A stretch of DNA of 64,000 bases from Cryptosporangium aurantiacum (GTDB lineage: Bacteria > Actinomycetota > Actinomycetes > Mycobacteriales > Cryptosporangiaceae), in contig NZ_FRCS01000007.1 of NCBI RefSeq assembly GCF_900143005.1, positions 417,563-481,562 on the forward strand. Reading direction: 5' to 3'. Below the pieces are notes generated by a model. That model saw only the letters and a program-made list of their open reading frames with translations, had not been told where the DNA came from and made no database searches. Positions 41,561 to 52,021 of this stretch are shown piece after piece (the first letter of the stretch is position 1; each line of letters starts with the position of its first letter). Made by a program: the position numbers and the translations under genes.

Positions 41561-43494
41561 CCCACTTATCGATACCCGACCCCGAGGTGGCGGCGCACAC
41601 CGGATCGGGCCCGGCCGGCTCGCGGCGCGTGCTGACCGGTGTCCTGCGGCAGCCGGCGGCGGTCGTCGGACTGCTGTTCCTGCTCGTGGTCGCGGGTGCG
41701 GCGATCTTCGCGGACTGGCTGGCGCCGTACGCGCCGACCGAGAAGGACTTCGACCACCCGCTGAGCGGCCCGTCCTCGCTGCACTGGCTCGGCACCGACG
41801 ATGTCGGCCAGGACACGCTCAGCCGGTTGATCTACGGCGCCCGGATCGCGTTGCTCGTCGCGTTCGGTTCGGTCGGCATCGCGATGGCGATCGGCGTTCC
41901 GTTCGGGCTGCTGCTGGGCTACCGCGGCGGCTGGCGCGACCGGCTCGGCTCGCGTCTGATCGACGTCTCGGACGCGCTGCCCGGCATCCTGCTCGGGTTC
42001 GCGGTCATCGCCGTGCTCGGCCGAGGCCTGTTCAACCTGATGCTGGCCATCGGCTTGATCTTCTGCATGGGCTTCGCCCGCACCACGCGCGCGGTCGCGC
42101 TCGCCGAACGACAAAAGCTCTATGTGGACGCCGCCAAGGTCGCCGGGCTGCGGACACCGGCCATCCTGTTCCGGCAGGTGCTGCCGAACCTCGCCGGTGC
42201 GCTGATCGTGCAGGGCTCGGTGTTCCTGGCCTCGGCGATCATGGTCGAGTCGGCGCTGAGCTTCCTGGGGATCGGCCTGGAGTCGGAGACTCCCACCTGG
42301 GGCGCGATGCTCAGCAACGCGGCGGCCAACACGCAACAGCCGTTCCTGGCGCTCCCGCCGGGGCTGGCGATCGTGTTCACGGTGCTGGCGTTCAACATCG
42401 TCGGCGTCGGGATCGGCGACGCGCTGACCGGCACCGGCCGCGGCCTGTCCCGCCGCGGCCGCAAACGCCGCCGCCCGACGCCGCAGGCGCCGCGCCCGGC
42501 CGCACCAGTTGTGTCCGAGAGCCGTGCCGTTCTGGAGTTCCGGGACGTGACCGTTGCCGTGGAGGGGCGCAAGCGGCCGACGCCGCTGGTTCAGGATGTG
42601 TCGCTGGCGATCGGCCGGGCCGAGGTCGTCGCGCTGCTCGGCGAGTCCGGTTCCGGCAAGTCGATGCTCGCCCGGTCCGCGCTCGGGTTGCTACCGGCGG
42701 GCGTCGAGTTGGCGTCCGGATCGGTGTGGTTCGAAGGGAAGCGGATCGACGACCTCGACCACCGCGGTATGCGGAAGATCCGCGGCGCGGGGATGGCCGT
42801 CGTGCTCCAGGACCCGATGTCCGCGCTCTCGCCGGTGCACACGATCGGCAGGCAGATCGGCGAACCGCTCCGCGCCCACGCCGGGCTCACCGGCAAGGCG
42901 GCCAGGGAGCGGGCGGTCGAACTCCTCGACCGCGTCGGCGTCGAGGACGCCCGGCGCCGGCTGAACGACTACCCGCACCAGTTCTCCGGCGGCATGGCGC
43001 AGCGCGTCGCGATCGCGATGGCGCTGGCGGCCGGTCCGCGGCTGCTGATCGCCGACGAGGCGACCTCGGCCCTGGACGTCACCACCCAGAGCCAGGTGCT
43101 CGACCTGCTGCTGGAGCTGCGGGACGACCTGGACATGGCGATCCTGCTGATCACCCACGACCTCGGTGTGGTGGCGGAGAGCTGCGACCGCGCGGCGGTG
43201 ATGTACGCGGGCGAGCTGGTCGAGGTCAACGACGTAACGTCGCTGTTCGACAAGCCCCGGCACCCGTACACCGCGGCGCTGCTCGCGGCGAACCCGACCA
43301 GCGAGGCCGACGTCGTCCGGCTGCCGACGATCCCCGGCCGGGTGCCGCCCGCGGGGGAGTGGCCGGTCGGCTGCCACTTCGCCGGGCGCTGTGCCTACGC
43401 CCGGACCGAATGCACCGAGCGGGCGGTTCCGCTCGTCCACGACGTGCGCTGCGCACGCGCCGACGAACTCACGCTGGAGGTGACGTCCCGGTGA
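41557..43494 (+). CDS. Fused ABC permease-ATPase (DppC-DppD-like)
   Basis: A 645-residue fusion. Residues 1-295 are a DppC-type permease: LGTDDVGQDTLSRLIYGARI and the EAA loop LYVDAAKVAGLRTPAILFRQ. A basic/proline linker (RRGRKRRRPTPQAPRP) leads into a DppD-type ATPase (about 325-640): Walker A LGESGSGKSMLAR, signature FSGGMAQRVAIAMAL, Walker B LLIADEATSALDVT and the oligopeptide C-terminal Cys motif (CHFAGRCAYARTEC). Such fusions occur in actinobacteria but are a minority form. It fixes permease and ATPase in equal amounts. Confidence 0.92.
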   Translation: MTHLSIPDPEVAAHTGSGPAGSRRVLTGVLRQPAAVVGLLFLLVVAGAAIFADWLAPYAPTEKDFDHPLSGPSSLHWLGTDDVGQDTLSRLIYGARIALLVAFGSVGIAMAIGVPFGLLLGYRGGWRDRLGSRLIDVSDALPGILLGFAVIAVLGRGLFNLMLAIGLIFCMGFARTTRAVALAERQKLYVDAAKVAGLRTPAILFRQVLPNLAGALIVQGSVFLASAIMVESALSFLGIGLESETPTWGAMLSNAAANTQQPFLALPPGLAIVFTVLAFNIVGVGIGDALTGTGRGLSRRGRKRRRPTPQAPRPAAPVVSESRAVLEFRDVTVAVEGRKRPTPLVQDVSLAIGRAEVVALLGESGSGKSMLARSALGLLPAGVELASGSVWFEGKRIDDLDHRGMRKIRGAGMAVVLQDPMSALSPVHTIGRQIGEPLRAHAGLTGKAARERAVELLDRVGVEDARRRLNDYPHQFSGGMAQRVAIAMALAAGPRLLIADEATSALDVTTQSQVLDLLLELRDDLDMAILLITHDLGVVAESCDRAAVMYAGELVEVNDVTSLFDKPRHPYTAALLAANPTSEADVVRLPTIPGRVPPAGEWPVGCHFAGRCAYARTECTERAVPLVHDVRCARADELTLEVTSR

Positions 43495-44513
43495 GTACAC
43501 AGCTGCAGCCGGACGGCCGGGCGCTGCCGGACGGTCGGGCGCTGCTGGACGTCCGGGACCTGACCGTCGACTTCGACGCGGGCCGGGCCCTGGGCTTGCG
43601 CCGCCGGCGGGCGACCGCGGTCGACAACGTCAGCCTCGACATCCGCCCCGGCGAGACGCTGGGCCTGGTCGGCGAGTCCGGATCCGGCAAGAGCACGACC
43701 GGGCGGGCCATCCTGCGGCTCGTCGACACGACCAGCGGCACGATCACGTTCGACGGTGTCGACGTGACGAAGCTGGGCCACACGACGCCGCTGTCCTACC
43801 GGCGCGCGGTCCAGGCCGTGTTCCAGGACCCGCTCGCCTCGCTCAACCCGCGGCACGTCGTCTCCCGCGCGGTGACGACGTCGCTGGCGCGGCACGGCGT
43901 CGACAACCGGGCGGAGCGGGCCGCGGAGGCGTTCGAGCGGGTGGGCCTGTCCCGCGCGCACCTGAACCGGTATCCGGCGGAGCTGTCCGGTGGTCAGCGG
44001 CAGCGCGTGGCGATCGCGCGGGCGCTGGCGCTGGAGCCGCGGCTCGTCGTCTGCGACGAGGCGGTGAGCGCACTCGACCTGTCGACGCAGAGCCAGATCA
44101 TCAACCTGCTGGCCGACCTGCGGGAGTCGACCGGGATGAGCTACCTGTTCATCGCGCACGACCTCGGCATCACCCGGCACATCTCGCACCGGATCGCGGT
44201 GCTCCTCGGCGGACGGCTGGTCGAGGTCGCGCCGACCGCCCAGCTGTTCGACTCGCCCCGGCACCCGTACACCCGGGCGCTGATCGCCGCGAGCCCGGCG
44301 TCCCACCCCGAAGGGCGTGACCGGCGCCGCGCCCGCCGCGCGGCGCACCGGCAGGGCAAGCGGGAGGAAGCGATCCCGCGCGGGACCGCCGGCTGCCCGT
44401 TCCGGAACCGGTGCGACCGGGTGATGGACGTCTGCCACACGGTGACCCCGCCGCTGCAGTTGCTGGACGACGGCAGCAAGGTCGCCTGCCACCTCTACGA
44501 GGAGTCGCGATGA
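43491..44513 (+). CDS. ABC transporter ATPase (DppF-like)
   Basis: A 340-residue ATPase: Walker A VGESGSGKSTTGRAILR, signature LSGGQRQRVAIARAL, Walker B LVVCDEAVSALDLS, and the C-terminal GCPFRNRCDRVMDVC motif of oligopeptide ATPases. The GTG start overlaps the previous stop (GTGA). The N-terminus has a short repeated PDGRAL. Second ATPase of the importer. Confidence 0.92.
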   Translation: MSTQLQPDGRALPDGRALLDVRDLTVDFDAGRALGLRRRRATAVDNVSLDIRPGETLGLVGESGSGKSTTGRAILRLVDTTSGTITFDGVDVTKLGHTTPLSYRRAVQAVFQDPLASLNPRHVVSRAVTTSLARHGVDNRAERAAEAFERVGLSRAHLNRYPAELSGGQRQRVAIARALALEPRLVVCDEAVSALDLSTQSQIINLLADLRESTGMSYLFIAHDLGITRHISHRIAVLLGGRLVEVAPTAQLFDSPRHPYTRALIAASPASHPEGRDRRRARRAAHRQGKREEAIPRGTAGCPFRNRCDRVMDVCHTVTPPLQLLDDGSKVACHLYEESR

Positions 44514-45448
44514 GGGCCTACGTGCTGGCCGCTGCCGGGGCGACCGCCGCGGTGACCGACGCGGCGGAGCCCGGCCCACCGGGCGCCGGTGAGGTGCGGA
44601 TCCGGGTGCGGCGCTCCTCGGTCAACCCGTCGGACCGGATGATGGCGGGCGGTTTCTTCCGCTGGATGGAGCACCGCTACCCGGCGGTCCTCGGGCGTGA
44701 CTTCGCCGGTGTCGTCGACGAGGTCGGCGAGGGCGTGACCCGGTTCGCGGCCGGTGACGAGGTGTTCGGTTTCGTCAAACGGCCGTACGTCGGGGACGGC
44801 ACGTTCGCCGAGTACGTCACGATCCCGGCCGACCGGTTCGCGATCCATCGTCCGCAGGGCCTGTCGGTCGAGGACGCGGGTGTTCTCGGCGTCGCGGGTG
44901 CGACCGCGCTGCAGTGCGTGGACGCGCTGGCCTGCGCGCCGGGCGAGACCGTGCTGGTCAACGGTGCGACCGGCGGGGTCGGCGCGTTCGCGGTGCAGCT
45001 GGCCCGGCGCGCCGGCCTGCGGGTGTTCGCGACGGCACACGGCGACGCCGCCGAGCAGCACATCCGTGGCCTCGGCGCCGACGCGACCGTCGACTGGACG
45101 GTCGGTGACGTCGCCGCTCAGGTGCGGGTACTGGCCCCGGACGGTGTTCACGGCATCGTCGATCTGGTCTCCTCCGACTTCGACGCGATCACCGCGCTCG
45201 CCGGGCCGGTGCTGGTGCCGGGCCGTGCGGTGGCGGCCACCCGGAGCGGCGCGCCGGACTCCGCCGACCTGGCCGTCCACGGCATCCACTGCTCGCCGGC
45301 GGTGGACCTCCTGCACCGGCTCGCCGACGCGGTGCTCGACGGGCTCGTGGTTCCGCTGGTCGCGTCGTACCCGTTGGAGAAGGTCGACGACGCGTTCGCC
45401 GCGCTGTCCCGAGCGCCGCTCGGCAAGGTGGGCCTCGAGATCGGATGA
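44510..45448 (+). CDS. MDR-family NAD(P)-dependent oxidoreductase (quinone reductase-like)
   Basis: A 312-residue zinc-free medium-chain dehydrogenase/reductase. An N-terminal GroES-like domain contains SVNPSDRMMAGGFF, then VLGRDFAGVVDEVGEGV; the Rossmann motif is LVNGATGGVGAFAVQLARRAG. It would reduce quinones or enones with NADPH. ATGA overlap with the upstream ATPase gene places it in the importer operon, suggesting it acts on the imported compound or its product. Confidence 0.87.
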   Translation: MRAYVLAAAGATAAVTDAAEPGPPGAGEVRIRVRRSSVNPSDRMMAGGFFRWMEHRYPAVLGRDFAGVVDEVGEGVTRFAAGDEVFGFVKRPYVGDGTFAEYVTIPADRFAIHRPQGLSVEDAGVLGVAGATALQCVDALACAPGETVLVNGATGGVGAFAVQLARRAGLRVFATAHGDAAEQHIRGLGADATVDWTVGDVAAQVRVLAPDGVHGIVDLVSSDFDAITALAGPVLVPGRAVAATRSGAPDSADLAVHGIHCSPAVDLLHRLADAVLDGLVVPLVASYPLEKVDDAFAALSRAPLGKVGLEIG

Positions 45449-45452
45449 GCTG

Positions 45453-46340
45453 ATGGACCGGCTGCTCGCTATGCGCAGTTTTGTCACGGTCGCGGACAAG
45501 GGGAGTTTCAGCGGGGCCGCCAAGACCCTCGGCACGTCCGGGTCGCTGATCTCCCGGCACGTGGCCGACCTGGAACGACAGGTCGGCGCCCGGCTGGTCA
45601 ACCGCACCGCGCGGTCGGTGAGCCTGACCGAGTCGGGCGTCGCCTACGCGGACTTCGCACGGCGGATCCTCCGCGAGATCGACGAGCAGGACCAGGTTCT
45701 CTCGCAGATGCGGGACCGGCCGGAGGGCATGCTCTCGGTGATCTGCCCGAAGTGGATCGGCAGCCTCGACCTCGGGGACGCGATCGCGGCGTTCGCGATC
45801 GCGCACCCCAAGATCACGGTGCGGTTCGAGCTCGGCGGGATGTCGGACCGCACGTACGACTTCCTGGACAGCGGCTTCGACGTCGCGTTCCACACCCGCG
45901 ACCTGCGCGACTCCGGCGTGCTGCTCAGACGCGTCGCGTCGTTGCCGTTCGTGCTCTGCGCGGCGCCCGAGTACGTCAAGCGGCACGGTGAGCTCGGGCA
46001 CGCCAATGAGCTCGCCGACCACGACTGTCTGGTGCACGCGAACGATCCGGTCTGGCGGATCGGGCACGGGCACGCGAGCACACTGCACAAGATCCGCCGG
46101 GTCGCGTTCCTGTCCAACTCCTACATCGCGCTGCAGAAGGCCGCGGTGCACGGCCGGGGCGTCGCGCTGCTGCCGCGGCGCCCGGTGCAGGAGAACCTGG
46201 CCGAGGGCAGCCTCGTCCCGCTGCTGCCGGGCACGCCGGTGCCGGACCGCTCGCTCTACGCGATCTCCGGCCCCGGCGAGCGGCGGCCGGCGAAGGTGCA
46301 GGTCTTCCTCGACTTCCTCACGCGATGGTTCGAAAAGTAA
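45453..46340 (+). CDS. LysR-family transcriptional regulator
   Basis: A 295-residue LysR protein. The N-terminal helix-turn-helix reads MRSFVTVADKGSFSGAAKTL then GSLISRHVADLERQVGARLV; the effector domain covers about 88-290. It lies in the same direction inside the importer operon, 4 bp after the oxidoreductase, which is unusual because LysR genes are commonly divergent from targets. It probably regulates its own operon in response to the imported substrate. Confidence 0.88.
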   Translation: MDRLLAMRSFVTVADKGSFSGAAKTLGTSGSLISRHVADLERQVGARLVNRTARSVSLTESGVAYADFARRILREIDEQDQVLSQMRDRPEGMLSVICPKWIGSLDLGDAIAAFAIAHPKITVRFELGGMSDRTYDFLDSGFDVAFHTRDLRDSGVLLRRVASLPFVLCAAPEYVKRHGELGHANELADHDCLVHANDPVWRIGHGHASTLHKIRRVAFLSNSYIALQKAAVHGRGVALLPRRPVQENLAEGSLVPLLPGTPVPDRSLYAISGPGERRPAKVQVFLDFLTRWFEK

Positions 46341-46350
46341 AGGATTCCGC

Positions 46351-47211
46351 ATGTTCGTCGTCGACACCCAGGTGCACCTCTGGAAGGAAGAGACCCCCGA
46401 CCGGCCGTGGGTGCCGGGGGCCCGCGAGCGGATCCGGCTCAACGGGCATCGGGAGGAGCCGTTCAGCTACCAGGAGTGCCTCGAGCTGATGGACGACGCC
46501 GGCGTCAACCGCGCGCTGATCGTCCCGCCGTCCTGGGAGGGCGATCGCATCGACTACGCCCTCGAGGCCTGCGAGGCCCACCCCGAGCGGTTCGGCATCA
46601 TGGCGCGGATCCCGCAGAACAAGCCGGCCGAGGGCACCGCGATGCTCCGGGACTTCGCCCGGAATCCGCACGTCAAAGGCGTCCGGCTGACGTTTCATCG
46701 GCCGCAGGACCGGAACTGGATGATCGACGGGACCAACGACTGGTACTGGCCGGTCGCCGAGGACCTCGGCATCCCGACGATGGTCCACGCACCGATCTGG
46801 AAGGCCGAGCTGGGCGCGATCGCCGCGAAGCACCCCGGCCTGAAGATCATCATCGACCACATGGGCATCATGGCCCGCTGTCTCGACGACGCGATCGGCT
46901 ACTGGGTGGCCGAGACCGCTGACCTGTACGAACACCCGAACATCTACGTCAAGGTGTCGGCGATCCCCGGCTACTCGACGCAACCGTTCCCGAACCTGAA
47001 CATCGAGAAGTACGTCCGCGAGATGGTCGACAAGATGGGCCCCGAGCGGTGCTTCTGGGGGACCGACATCACCCGCCTGCTCGGCCACGGCCTGACCTAC
47101 ACCGACACCATCGAGCAGTTCACGAAGCACTTCGAGTTCACGCCCGACGAGCTGGACTGGATCATGGGCCGCGGCATCTCGGAGTGCCTCGGGTGGCCGA
47201 TCGAGCACTAA
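46351..47211 (+). CDS. Amidohydrolase-2 family protein
   Basis: A 286-residue TIM-barrel hydrolase of the amidohydrolase-2 (PDC hydrolase/ACMSD-related) family. The first metal motif reads DTQVHLW, so the first His of HxH is Gln. Later ligands appear as MVHAP, IIDHMG and WGTD. Loss of one ligand suggests a single-metal or metal-poor site. It ends the importer operon and may hydrolyse the imported compound or a lactone or amide derived from it. Confidence 0.85.
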   Translation: MFVVDTQVHLWKEETPDRPWVPGARERIRLNGHREEPFSYQECLELMDDAGVNRALIVPPSWEGDRIDYALEACEAHPERFGIMARIPQNKPAEGTAMLRDFARNPHVKGVRLTFHRPQDRNWMIDGTNDWYWPVAEDLGIPTMVHAPIWKAELGAIAAKHPGLKIIIDHMGIMARCLDDAIGYWVAETADLYEHPNIYVKVSAIPGYSTQPFPNLNIEKYVREMVDKMGPERCFWGTDITRLLGHGLTYTDTIEQFTKHFEFTPDELDWIMGRGISECLGWPIEH

Positions 47212-47259
47212 CCGCTGGTCAGGGCCTGGGTGTGACGAAGATCTTGAGCCGGTCCAAGA

Positions 47260-47275
47260 CTTGATTCATTCCAGA
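47260..47275. promoter_or_regulatory. Putative FurA operator at furA-katG
   Basis: CTTGATTCATTCCAGA resembles the AT-rich FurA/CatR operators of mycobacteria and streptomycetes. It ends 20 bp before the furA start. A closely related motif with the same spacing precedes the second Fur gene at 60406. Confidence 0.6.
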
Positions 47276-47295
47276 TAAACGGCGAGACTTCGGGT

Positions 47296-47727
47296 GTGCC
47301 CACCACCTCGGAGTTCGAGAGTTTGCTGCGTGGGGCCGCTCTGCGCGTGACGCGTCCGCGCGTGGCGGTCCTGCACGCGGTGTACGAGCATCCCCACGCG
47401 GACACGGACTCCCTTCTCGGTGTCGTGCGTGCGGACCTCGGCGAGGTGTCGCACCAGACCGTGTACGACGTGCTCCGCGCACTGACCGACGCGGGCCTGG
47501 TGCGGCGCATCGAGCCGGCGGGTTCGGTCGCGCGTTACGAATCACGGGTCGGCGACAACCACCACCACGTGGTCTGCCGCTCGTGCGGCGTGATTGCCGA
47601 CGTCGACTGCGCGGTCGGTGCTGCACCGTGCTTGACGGCCTCCGAGAACCACGGCTTCGCGATCGACGAGGCCGAGGTCACGTACTGGGGTCTGTGCCCG
47701 GCCTGCGTGGCCACGGCCGGCTCCTGA
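47296..47727 (+). CDS. furA: Fur-family peroxide-responsive repressor (FurA/CatR-like)
   Basis: A 143-residue Fur protein. The N-terminal winged helix reads [20 protein letters not shown], followed by [20 protein letters not shown]; the metal-binding segment is [17 protein letters not shown], and CPAC lies near the C-terminus. It would repress itself and katG and lose DNA binding when oxidised by peroxide. GTG start with a FurA-like box 20 bp upstream. It lies 48 bp before katG, the classic arrangement. Confidence 0.92.
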   Translation: MPTTSEFESLLRGAALRVTRPRVAVLHAVYEHPHADTDSLLGVVRADLGEVSHQTVYDVLRALTDAGLVRRIEPAGSVARYESRVGDNHHHVVCRSCGVIADVDCAVGAAPCLTASENHGFAIDEAEVTYWGLCPACVATAGS

Positions 47728-47763
47728 CGCTCCCCGACAGTCCCAGCTCTCCACATTTCCTGA

Positions 47764-50016
<2,253 letters not shown>

Positions 50017-50027
50017 CGCTCTCGGTG

Positions 50028-50065
50028 AGGAGGCTTACCTCGGCCACGGCCGAGGTAAGCCTCCT
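50028..50065 (+). terminator. katG terminator hairpin
   Basis: AGGAGGCTTACCTCGGCC and its exact complement are separated by 2 nt, giving an 18-bp perfect stem. It ends only 3 bp before the ATG of the next gene. Confidence 0.8.
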
Positions 50066-50068
50066 TCC

Positions 50069-51496
50069 ATGAATCAAGAGAGTGCTCCGGTGCTGGAGAC
50101 CATCGACGAGTTCCGGAACGCGGGGACCTACTCGTTCGGGTTGCCCGGCCATCGGCTCGGCCGCGGTGTGGACGAACGGACCGCCGCGACACTGTCACGG
50201 GGCGTCTTCGAGGCGGACATCGAGGTCGCCAAGCAGGCCGTGCCGGAGGCCGAAAAGCTGTTCGCGGACGCGGTCGGCGCCCGGGACGCGGTGTTCACGA
50301 CCTGTGGTTCGAGCATCTCGATCCACACCGCGCTGCTCACCGTGACCGGACCGGGACGCCGCATTCTGATCGACCGGAACGTCCACAAGTCCGTGGTCGC
50401 CTCGCTGATCCTGGCCGGCGCGGAACCGGTCTGGCTGCGGCCGCGCTGGGACTACGAGAACGAGATCGCGCACCCGGCGACGGCCGGTGACGTGAGCGAG
50501 GCGCTGGAGCGTCACCCGGACGTCAGCGCGGTGCTGGCGATCACACCGACCGAGTACGGCACCGGCGCCGACGTGCGGGGGATCGCGGAGGCCTGTCACC
50601 GGCGCGGTGTGCCGCTGCTCGTGGACGAGGCCTGGGGCGCCCACTTCCCGTTCCACCCCGATCTGCCGACGGCCGCGGTGCGGGCGGGTGCCGACCTCAC
50701 GATCCAGAGCCTGCACAAGGCGGGCGGCGGCCTCTGCCAGTCGTCGATCATCCTGCTCGGCCACGGGGACCTGGTGGACCCGGTCGACCTGCGGCTGCGG
50801 CTGGACCTGATCACGACGACGAGCCCGTCGGCGCTGTTCTACGGGTCGATCGACGGGTGGCGGCGGCACCTGGCCGCCGAGGGCGAACACCTGCTCGGGC
50901 AGGCGCTGGAGCGGGCCGCGCGGCTCCGCGAGCGGCTGGGCGCGGTGCCGGGCCTCGCGGTGATGGGCCCGGACATCATCGGGCACGACAGCGTCGCCGA
51001 GTGGGATCCGTTGAAGCTGTCGGTCGAGGTCGCCGACCTGGGCATCACCGGCTACCAGGCACGCGCGTGGCTCGAGTCCGAGCAGAAGGTGCTCGCGCAG
51101 CTCGGCGACGCGCGGCGGGTCATCTGCGCGCTCAGCTACGCCGACGACGACGCCGCGATCGAGCGGCTGGCGCGCGCGTTCGAGGCGCTCGCCGCCGCGC
51201 CCCCGAAGCCGGACCGGCCGTCCCTGGCGATCCCGCCGCTGGACGAGCTGAACCTCGAACAGGCGATGAGCCCGCGGGACGCGTTCTTCGCGCGGACCGA
51301 GCAGGTCAAGGACCCGGTGGGGCGGATCGCCGCGGAGATGATCAGCCCGTACCCGCCCGGCGTGCCCGCGGTGCTGCCCGGCGAGCGCTTCACCGCGCCG
51401 GTCGTCGAGTACCTGCGGGCGGGCAAGGCCGCGGGCATGACGATCCCGGATGCCTCCGATCCGGACCTGGAGACGTTCCGCGTGGTGCGCGAATGA
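50069..51496 (+). CDS. PLP-dependent Orn/Lys/Arg decarboxylase-family protein
   Basis: A 475-residue fold-type I PLP enzyme of the basic amino-acid decarboxylase family. It starts with FGLPGHRLGRGVD, and has FTTCGSSISIHTALL, VLAITPTEYGTGADV, LLVDEAWGAHFPFH and the PLP lysine in QSLHKAGGGL. It lacks the N-terminal receiver-like wing of the large E. coli enzymes and matches the shorter actinobacterial type. It would make a polyamine or diamine from lysine, arginine or ornithine. The ATG lies immediately after the katG hairpin with no ribosome-binding site, so translation may be leaderless or start further in (GTG 50090). Confidence 0.87.
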   Translation: MNQESAPVLETIDEFRNAGTYSFGLPGHRLGRGVDERTAATLSRGVFEADIEVAKQAVPEAEKLFADAVGARDAVFTTCGSSISIHTALLTVTGPGRRILIDRNVHKSVVASLILAGAEPVWLRPRWDYENEIAHPATAGDVSEALERHPDVSAVLAITPTEYGTGADVRGIAEACHRRGVPLLVDEAWGAHFPFHPDLPTAAVRAGADLTIQSLHKAGGGLCQSSIILLGHGDLVDPVDLRLRLDLITTTSPSALFYGSIDGWRRHLAAEGEHLLGQALERAARLRERLGAVPGLAVMGPDIIGHDSVAEWDPLKLSVEVADLGITGYQARAWLESEQKVLAQLGDARRVICALSYADDDAAIERLARAFEALAAAPPKPDRPSLAIPPLDELNLEQAMSPRDAFFARTEQVKDPVGRIAAEMISPYPPGVPAVLPGERFTAPVVEYLRAGKAAGMTIPDASDPDLETFRVVRE

Positions 51497-51560
51497 GCCG
51501 GATGGCCCGTAGTGACCGGGTGGCATAGTGGGGCCGGACTTCGGAAAGGGGCTCCCGAAC

Positions 51561-52016
51561 GTGCTCAAAGGTATCGACCCGCTGCTGAACGGTGATCTGC
51601 TCAAGATCCTCGACGAGATGGGCCACGGCGACCAGCTGCTGCTCGTCGACCGCAACTACCCGGCGTTCAGCGCGGGACGGCCGGTCGTCCGGCTGGGGGA
51701 GAGCGGTGCGCTCCGGGTGCTGGGGGCCCTGCTCTCGGTGTTCCCGCTGGACGCGTTCGTCGCGCACCCGCTGGAGCGGATGGAGGTCAAGGACGACCCG
51801 ACGCTGACGACGCCGGTGCAGGACTCGGCGCTGGAGCTGGCCCGGGCCGCGCACCCGGTCGCGCTGGAGTACGGGGTCGTGCCGCGCCACGACTTCTACC
51901 GGCGGGCGAAGGACGTCTACGCGGTCGTCCAGACGCTGGAGAGCGAGCCGTACAGCTGCTTCATCCTGCACAAGGGAGTGGTGTTCCCGGAGGGAATGCC
52001 CGAGGACGGGAGCTAG
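51561..52016 (+). CDS. RbsD/FucU-family sugar mutarotase
   Basis: A 151-residue protein of the RbsD/FucU family. LKGIDPLLNGDLLKILDEMG, then HGDQLLLVDRNYPA at the N-terminus, and LEYGVVPRHDFYRRAKDVYA near the C-terminus are typical; His and Tyr active-site residues are present. FucU interconverts fucose anomers. GTG 51561 matches family starts and has GGAAAGGGG upstream. It stands apart from any sugar operon. Confidence 0.85.
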   Translation: MLKGIDPLLNGDLLKILDEMGHGDQLLLVDRNYPAFSAGRPVVRLGESGALRVLGALLSVFPLDAFVAHPLERMEVKDDPTLTTPVQDSALELARAAHPVALEYGVVPRHDFYRRAKDVYAVVQTLESEPYSCFILHKGVVFPEGMPEDGS

Positions 52017-52021
52017 GGACG

